The notes beneath the pieces are model-generated. The model was given only the letters and a program-made list of their open reading frames with translations, made no database searches and had not been told where the DNA came from. Source: an uncultured Clostridia bacterium (lineage in GTDB: Bacteria > Bacillota > Clostridia > RGIG6154). From it: a stretch of 11,924 bases of DNA. The stretch covers positions 1-11,924 of the forward strand of contig CAKSDT010000057.1 in the NCBI GenBank assembly GCA_934446135.1, given 5' to 3'. The position numbers and the translations under genes were made by a program. This document shows, piece by piece, positions 7,792 through 11,924 of the stretch (position 1 is the stretch's first letter; each line of letters begins with the position of its first letter).

Positions 7792-7810
7792 ACATACTTA
7801 TTTTTATTCG

Positions 7811-9028
7811 TTATACTTTCTTTTTTCTGATAAATGTCATCCCCGGGCATTCAATGTCACAAGGAATCTTAATCTTCATCATTGAATGAGGGCAAGAATC
7901 AATTTCATTACCTTTCTCATCATACATATTTTGAACTTTTATGGTGTCATAACTTCCTGTCGGTTTAAATAATTCTACCTCATCACCAACGAAAAATTTG
8001 TTTCTTTGTGACACATTAAGCATTTTATTTATTTTATCATAACTCTCAACAACTCCAACAAGGTCATAATCTCTTACATATGAACTTGTTGTGTAAATTT
8101 GTTCATTTCCTGTTGGTTTCCCGAAAAAGAAACCTGTGGTATACTCTCTGTGACTCACCTTACACAACTCTTCAGAAAGTTTTTTATCAAAATTTCTGCC
8201 GTCAAAATAGTTATCAACAGCATCTCTGTATGCCTTTACCACGGTTGAAACATAATACTCACTTTTTACTCTGCCCTCTATTTTAAAACTGGTTATACCT
8301 GCCTCGATTAAATCAGGAATATGTTCTATCATACATAAATCTTTGGAATTATAAATAAATGTACCTCTTTCGTTTTCAAACACGGGCATATATTCGCCCG
8401 GGCGTTTTTCTTCCATAAGGTAATATTTCCATCTGCATGGATGCGAGCAGGCACCAAGGTTGCTGTCCCGTGCTGTCATATAGTTCGACAGCAGACATCT
8501 TCCGGAATAAGATATACACATAGCACCGTGAACAAAGCATTCAATTTCAAGTTCCGGAGGTGTTTTTTTTCTTATTTCCGATATTTCATCCAAAGACAGT
8601 TCTCTTGCCAGAATAACTCTCTTAACGCCTTGACTGTACCAAAAATTTGCACTTTCAAAGTTTACATTGTTTGCCTGTGTACTCATATGAATTTCAAGAT
8701 TCGGAGCAACTCTTTTCGTAATCGCCAAAAGCCCCGGATCGCTTATGATTATTGCATCGGCATTCATATTATAAACCGTAAGAACATATTCCTCAAAACC
8801 CTCTAAATCCGAATTGTGCGGTATTATATTTGCCGTTATATACACCTTTTTCCCACGACTGTGAGCAAACTCTATTCCCTCTTTAATTTCTTCTATCGAA
8901 AAGTTTTCTGCTGCCTCACGGAGTGAAAAACACTCTCCGCCTATATATACGGCATCGGCACCGTATGTAACAGCATATTTTAGTTTTGTTAAACTTCCAG
9001 CCGGTGCAAGTAATTCCGGTTTATTCAT
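7811..9028 (-). CDS. trhP: U32 family protein, TrhP-like tRNA U34 hydroxylation factor
   Basis: The 405-residue product belongs to the U32 family, long annotated as peptidases. The family signature is complete: ECFVHGAMCISYSGRCLLS (163-181), plus Cys194 and Cys198, giving four cysteines suited to an iron-sulfur cluster. The N-terminal barrel opens with KPELLAPAGS and has YGADAVYIGG (22-31). In Bacillus subtilis, U32 proteins encoded directly after trmR make 5-hydroxyuridine at tRNA position 34; this gene also follows a trmR-like gene, so tRNA hydroxylation is the preferred role over proteolysis. The frame is open to a GTG at 9070, but AAGGAG at 9035-9040 sits six bases before the ATG at 9028, which also gives the usual family N-terminus. 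The start overlaps the original end of trmR. The U32 assignment is firm; the TrhP role is inferred from family and context. Confidence 0.88.
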   Translation of the reverse strand: MNKPELLAPAGSLTKLKYAVTYGADAVYIGGECFSLREAAENFSIEEIKEGIEFAHSRGKKVYITANIIPHNSDLEGFEEYVLTVYNMNADAIIISDPGLLAITKRVAPNLEIHMSTQANNVNFESANFWYSQGVKRVILARELSLDEISEIRKKTPPELEIECFVHGAMCISYSGRCLLSNYMTARDSNLGACSHPCRWKYYLMEEKRPGEYMPVFENERGTFIYNSKDLCMIEHIPDLIEAGITSFKIEGRVKSEYYVSTVVKAYRDAVDNYFDGRNFDKKLSEELCKVSHREYTTGFFFGKPTGNEQIYTTSSYVRDYDLVGVVESYDKINKMLNVSQRNKFFVGDEVELFKPTGSYDTIKVQNMYDEKGNEIDSCPHSMMKIKIPCDIECPGMTFIRKKKV

Positions 9029-9122
9029 TTCTGTCTCCTTTTTTGTAATATGTAAGTGCAACTCCGTCACCTATAGGAATAATTGAGGTTGTAAACTCCG
9101 AACTGTGACAAAGTCGGTTCAA
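9021..9122 (-). pseudogene. Cut-off C-terminal segment of the TrmR-like gene
   Basis: Directly after the TAA at 9123-9125, the same reading frame stays open for 33 codons and ends at a TAA at 9021-9023. It encodes LNRLCHSSEFTTSIIPIGDG followed by VALTYY and a short basic tail. TTSIIPIGDGVAL is the usual last strand of this O-methyltransferase family, so this is the proper end of the gene rather than chance coding. The end overlaps the U32 start by eight bases, as expected for an originally coupled pair. The segment also holds the U32 ribosome binding site. Confidence 0.85.
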
Positions 9123-9689
9123 TTACTCCCTCATTCTTCCCACTATTGTTTTTTGTCTCCTTTTTACCAGGCTATCTTCAGCAGTCATACCCTTATATAA
9201 CACATTATCAGATATAATAAGACCTCCATCGTTAATAAGGTCTGTAATTTTATCCAAAAACTCATTGTAATAACCTTTCGCAGCATCAATAAATACTATG
9301 TCATATTTCGAATTGAGACAATCAAGCACCTCAAGTGCCTCACCTTCCAACACATGAATTCTGTCAGATAAATTTGCCTTTTCAATGTTTATAAGTGCCA
9401 TTTCGGTCATTGTGCTATCACGCTCAATTGTCACAACCTTTGATTTTTTGTCCGAACATAATGCAAAGTTTATAGCGGAGTATCCAATAGCTGTACCGAC
9501 TTCAAGAATTTTATTGGGTTTCTTAATTTTGCAAATCACATCAATCAAAGCCCGAACTTCAGGATGAATTATAGGAACACCGTTCTTTTCAGCATATAAT
9601 TCAAGTTCCTTCATAAATCCATCCGACTCGGGTAAAACTTCATGAAGATAGTCGGTTATATAATCAAGATGAATCTTTTCACCAGCCAA
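9123..9689 (-). CDS. trmR: TrmR-like tRNA 5-hydroxyuridine O-methyltransferase, interrupted by a premature stop
   Basis: This is a class I SAM-dependent O-methyltransferase of the catechol-OMT-like family (COG4122). In Bacillus subtilis the mltG-linked member, TrmR, methylates 5-hydroxyuridine at tRNA position 34 to 5-methoxyuridine. The SAM loop EVGTAIGYS (63-71), TIER (87-90), IDAAKGYY (134-141) and the metal-binding DN of ISDNVLYKG (159-167) are all present. The frame then hits TAA after GRMRE at residue 188, while the normal C-terminus continues in the same frame downstream; without the stop the product would be 222 residues, the usual family size. MREY is plausible there, so one base change (TAT or TAC to TAA) may explain it. 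The truncated product lacks the last core beta-strand and may be unstable. The start is TTG, with weak AGG-type sites upstream, three bases after mltG. The substrate is inferred from family and context. Confidence 0.85.
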   Translation of the reverse strand: MAGEKIHLDYITDYLHEVLPESDGFMKELELYAEKNGVPIIHPEVRALIDVICKIKKPNKILEVGTAIGYSAINFALCSDKKSKVVTIERDSTMTEMALINIEKANLSDRIHVLEGEALEVLDCLNSKYDIVFIDAAKGYYNEFLDKITDLINDGGLIISDNVLYKGMTAEDSLVKRRQKTIVGRMRE

Positions 9690-9692
9690 CTT

Positions 9693-10694
9693 TTATAAAC
9701 CTACCTTTTTTATGTTTTCTTTGTGTTTATCATAGGTTTCTGCAAACAGATGAGTACCGTCGCCTTTCGCAACAAAATATAAATATTTTGTCTTTTTGGG
9801 ATGAAGTGCTGCCTTTATTGCGACTAACCCCGGCGATGCAATCGGACCGACGGGCAATCCCTGATATTTATATGTGTTATACGGAGAATCAATTTTTGTA
9901 TCTGAAACAGATAAAACCGATTTCCGCTCTTTCAGTATATATTGAACGGTAGCACAGGATTCGAGATATCCTTTAGATTCGCCCACTTTATTAATCCTGT
10001 TATAAAAAATTCCCGCAACTATATCAAATTCTGATTTTGCTGCAGCCTCTCTTTCGACTATAGAAGCAAGGGTTATTATTTCATCAACTGATTTTCCCAT
10101 TGACTCTGCCCGTTTACGCATTGAACTGTCAAATTTGTTATCAAAGTTTTTAAGCATTATATCTAAAATTTCGTGCTGAGACTGGGATTTTGAAAAACTG
10201 TAAGTATCAGGATACAAATACCCTTCTAACTCAAATTCTCTCTTGGGTAATCCTTTCAAAAACCAGTAATCAAACTTATCAATTTTTGCTTCCGAAACAA
10301 AATCATCGTAGTTTCCCAATCCTTTAGACTCTAAAAGTTTTGCAATTTCATCAAATTCCATTCCCTCTGTGACAGTAACAGTGATACCGGTCGATGTATT
10401 CTCACATGAGGTAGAAAAAAGAGACGAGTAACTCTTAATTCTGTACTTATGCACACCGCTTTGAAGTATACCATTTTGCGTCTTGCAGTACATTTTAAAA
10501 AGAAATTCTGAACCGATGAGTTTATTTTCCTTTAAAATACCGGCAAGCGAAGAAACCGCGGTACCTTCAGGTATTTCCACAGCCACTTCTTTTTTCGTTC
10601 TCAATATTCCTGTAAATTCAACCAATATAATTACAGATAAAACTATAACGGAAATCAAGACAAAATTGATTTTTCTTGAACTGAATTTTTTCAT
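9693..10694 (-). CDS. mltG: Endolytic murein transglycosylase MltG
   Basis: MltG cleaves nascent peptidoglycan strands within the chain and is proposed to set glycan length or terminate synthesis. The 333-residue product has a membrane segment (about 10-30), a region that fits the LysM-like domain (about 35-110), and the YceG catalytic domain. Family motifs include FELEGYLYPDTYSF (154-167), LASIVEREA (209-217) with the expected catalytic Glu214, and YNTYKYQGLPVGPIASPG (272-289). The frame is open to a GTG at 10703 that overlaps the DJ-1 stop, but that codon lacks a ribosome binding site. AGGTGA at 10700-10705 is five bases from the ATG at 10694, which is therefore preferred. It lies next to trmR and a U32 gene, a linkage also seen in Bacillus subtilis (yrrL-yrrM-yrrN-yrrO). 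Confidence 0.95.
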   Translation of the reverse strand: MKKFSSRKINFVLISVIVLSVIILVEFTGILRTKKEVAVEIPEGTAVSSLAGILKENKLIGSEFLFKMYCKTQNGILQSGVHKYRIKSYSSLFSTSCENTSTGITVTVTEGMEFDEIAKLLESKGLGNYDDFVSEAKIDKFDYWFLKGLPKREFELEGYLYPDTYSFSKSQSQHEILDIMLKNFDNKFDSSMRKRAESMGKSVDEIITLASIVEREAAAKSEFDIVAGIFYNRINKVGESKGYLESCATVQYILKERKSVLSVSDTKIDSPYNTYKYQGLPVGPIASPGLVAIKAALHPKKTKYLYFVAKGDGTHLFAETYDKHKENIKKVGL

Positions 10695-10699
10695 TTGAA

Positions 10700-11236
10700 T
10701 CACCTGTAGTATACTGACTTACTAACTTTTAGTGCAGTATCTTTATCTTTTAATATTTCTATAATTTTGAAGGCAAAATCAAAAACCGTTCCGCAGGCTT
10801 TTGAGGTAACAAACTTTCCGTCAACAGTTACTGAATCGTCCGTGTAAACGGCATCCCCAAGTTTGTCAGAATATGACGGATATGAAGTAACCTTCTTTCC
10901 GTCTATCAATGACAGTTCAGCCAGAATTGAAGGAGCCGCACAAATTGCAGCAATGTACTTGTCCGAATTATAATACAACTTTATTAAATCAAGAACTTGC
11001 TTATTGTCTCTCAGGTTAGGAACTCCCGGAACACCTCCCGGAAGTACAAGCATATCAGAAACTTTTACATCTTTAAGATTTATATCAGTTTCAACTTTAA
11101 TGCCGTGTGCACCTATAACAAAACTGCTTTCGGAAACAGATACCATATTTATCTTTATATCCGCTCTTCTAAGCATATCAACAACTGCTAGTGCTTCAAC
11201 TTCTTCAAATCCGTCGGCAAACAACATATTAACCAT
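10700..11236 (-). CDS. DJ-1/PfpI family protein
   Basis: This 178-residue cytoplasmic protein has the DJ-1 fold. The N-terminal FADGFEEVEALAVVDMLRRA (6-25) matches the DJ-1/YajL start, with Glu14 in the place of the glutamate that lowers the cysteine pKa. MLVLPGGVPG (62-71) follows, and the nucleophile elbow AAICAAPS carries Cys99. Where human DJ-1 has His126 this protein has Tyr119 (KVTSYPSY), which is common in bacterial members. Roles proposed for the family include glyoxalase, deglycase and chaperone activity; none can be chosen from sequence. The ATG has GGGAGG at 11245-11250 with eight bases of spacing, and overlaps the end of tmk by eight bases. Confidence 0.92.
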   Translation of the reverse strand: MVNMLFADGFEEVEALAVVDMLRRADIKINMVSVSESSFVIGAHGIKVETDINLKDVKVSDMLVLPGGVPGVPNLRDNKQVLDLIKLYYNSDKYIAAICAAPSILAELSLIDGKKVTSYPSYSDKLGDAVYTDDSVTVDGKFVTSKACGTVFDFAFKIIEILKDKDTALKVSKSVYYR

Positions 11237-11924
11237 TTTTCTTTCCTCCCAAAGGTTTTCTCCTCAAAACATCAACAAGTATTTTGTTCATAATTTCATC
11301 ATTAATGCTTTCAATTGAGCGTACCTGATTACCTTCAACGCAAAAAACCTTGTCCCAATCAAATTTTTTTGCAACATACATTGCATTAAGGTATGATTTT
11401 TCAAGATATGCAAAATCCCTTTCGTGAATGTCTTTCTGTGCCTCACCGGTGAACTTATTCATTCTGTTTTTCATCAGTTCTCTTGAAACCTCCGGCGGCA
11501 TATCAAGAAAAATAACTTTATTCGGAACAGGAAGTTTAAGCAGTTTATATTCATAATCAAACAACCAGTCAAGATATAAATTTTTTATTCTTGTTCCATC
11601 TATCTTCGACCCCTGGTGAATCATATTTGAGGTTGTATACCTATCGGCAATCACAATACCGCCGTTTAAATAAAAATCACCCCATTTTGCTTTAAAAGAA
11701 GCATATCTGTCTACCGCATAAAAGGAAGATGCAGCATAAGGATTAATATCTTCCGCCTTGGGTGCAAGTTCACCGTTTAAATACATCTTAACCAATGCCG
11801 AAGAATTGCTTTCATAATCCGGAAAACTAATTCTTAAAACATTATACTTCATTTCCCTCAGTCTTTTTTCTATAAGTTTGGTTTGTGTTGCCTTTCCGCT
11901 TGAGTCAAGTCCCTCTATAACTAT
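11229..11924 (-). CDS. tmk: Thymidylate kinase (partial, first few codons off the window)
   Basis: Tmk phosphorylates dTMP to dTDP, the step after thymidylate synthase. The frame is open to the window edge, giving 231 codons; an internal ATG at 11852 is not the start, because the P-loop EGLDSSGKATQT lies upstream of it. Only about five N-terminal residues should be missing. Other family features are FPDYES after the first helix, the ADRYTTSNMIHQGSK stretch that binds the substrate, FLDMPPEVSRELMKNR, and a C-terminal ERDFAYLEKSYLNA segment. DSSGK replaces the commoner DGSGK but keeps the essential Gly-Lys. It matches the longer Clostridia-type Tmk more than the E. coli type. The 3' end overlaps the DJ-1 gene by eight bases. 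Confidence 0.93.
   Translation of the reverse strand: MVIEGLDSSGKATQTKLIEKRLREMKYNVLRISFPDYESNSSALVKMYLNGELAPKAEDINPYAASSFYAVDRYASFKAKWGDFYLNGGIVIADRYTTSNMIHQGSKIDGTRIKNLYLDWLFDYEYKLLKLPVPNKVIFLDMPPEVSRELMKNRMNKFTGEAQKDIHERDFAYLEKSYLNAMYVAKKFDWDKVFCVEGNQVRSIESINDEIMNKILVDVLRRKPLGGKKNG

Noticed and set aside
8395..8404. GC-rich palindrome CGCCCGGGCG followed by a T run on the plus strand, resembling a terminator.
   Set aside because: It has no loop, lies inside the U32 coding sequence (EKRPGEY codons), and points against the direction of transcription.
8441..8806. A 121-codon plus-strand open frame opposite the U32 gene.
   Set aside because: It is a shadow of a strongly supported minus-strand gene, with no recognisable domain or start context; the same holds for the other plus-strand frames.
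9029..9070. Upstream extension of the U32 gene to a GTG at 9070, adding 14 residues.
   Set aside because: It overlaps the trmR C-terminal coding segment in another frame, has no ribosome binding site, and the ATG at 9028 has both a good site and the usual family N-terminus.
9021..9125. A frameshift as the cause of the short methyltransferase.
   Set aside because: The codons before and after the TAA are in the same frame (60 bases from GGA to the ATT of IPIGDG), so a single stop codon, not an insertion or deletion, breaks the gene.
11025..11043. Short direct repeat of CTCCCGGAA.
   Set aside because: It encodes the normal glycine-proline-rich PGGVPGVP loop of the DJ-1 family protein.

Overview
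The window is AT-rich bacterial DNA from what looks like a member of the Clostridia (Bacillota). Three things point there: the family mix (Gx-type membrane protein paired with a stand-alone NusG domain II protein, ZapA, MreCD, a TrhP/TrmR-type tRNA pair), strong AGGAGG-type ribosome binding sites, and frequent GTG/TTG starts. No species can be named from the sequence. TAA, TAG and TGA all end intact genes, so the code is standard. No rRNA, tRNA, CRISPR, transposase, integrase or phage gene is visible.

All fifteen protein genes lie on the minus strand, so transcription runs from the right end to the left end. In that order they are: tmk (start cut off by the window edge), a DJ-1/PfpI protein, mltG, a TrmR-type O-methyltransferase, a U32-family TrhP-like protein, a short class B PBP, rmuC, an ADP-ribose-type Nudix hydrolase, zapA, dut, a NusG domain II protein, a Gx-family membrane protein, mreC, mreD, and a PBP2-type class B PBP (mrdA; C-terminus cut off by the window edge). 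Neighbours overlap or are separated by 3-46 bases. No gene-free stretch exceeds 300 bases and no convincing intrinsic terminator was seen, so the window is probably one long transcription unit or a few nested ones.

Functionally it is a growth-related housekeeping cluster. MreC, MreD and PBP2 are elongasome parts. MltG cuts nascent glycan strands, the second PBP is another transpeptidase, and ZapA acts at the Z ring. Dut, Tmk and the Nudix enzyme handle nucleotides. TrmR and the U32 protein form the expected pathway for 5-methoxyuridine at the tRNA wobble position.

The most notable observation is that the methyltransferase gene is broken by one in-frame TAA. The reading frame continues after it for 33 codons that encode the conserved C-terminal PIGDGVAL segment, then ends in an 8-base overlap with the next gene. 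Other points are a 9-bp inverted repeat covering the start codon of the second PBP, a NusG domain II protein lacking a usually conserved cysteine, and several start sites better placed by their ribosome binding sites. I see no clear undescribed defence or mobile system here.
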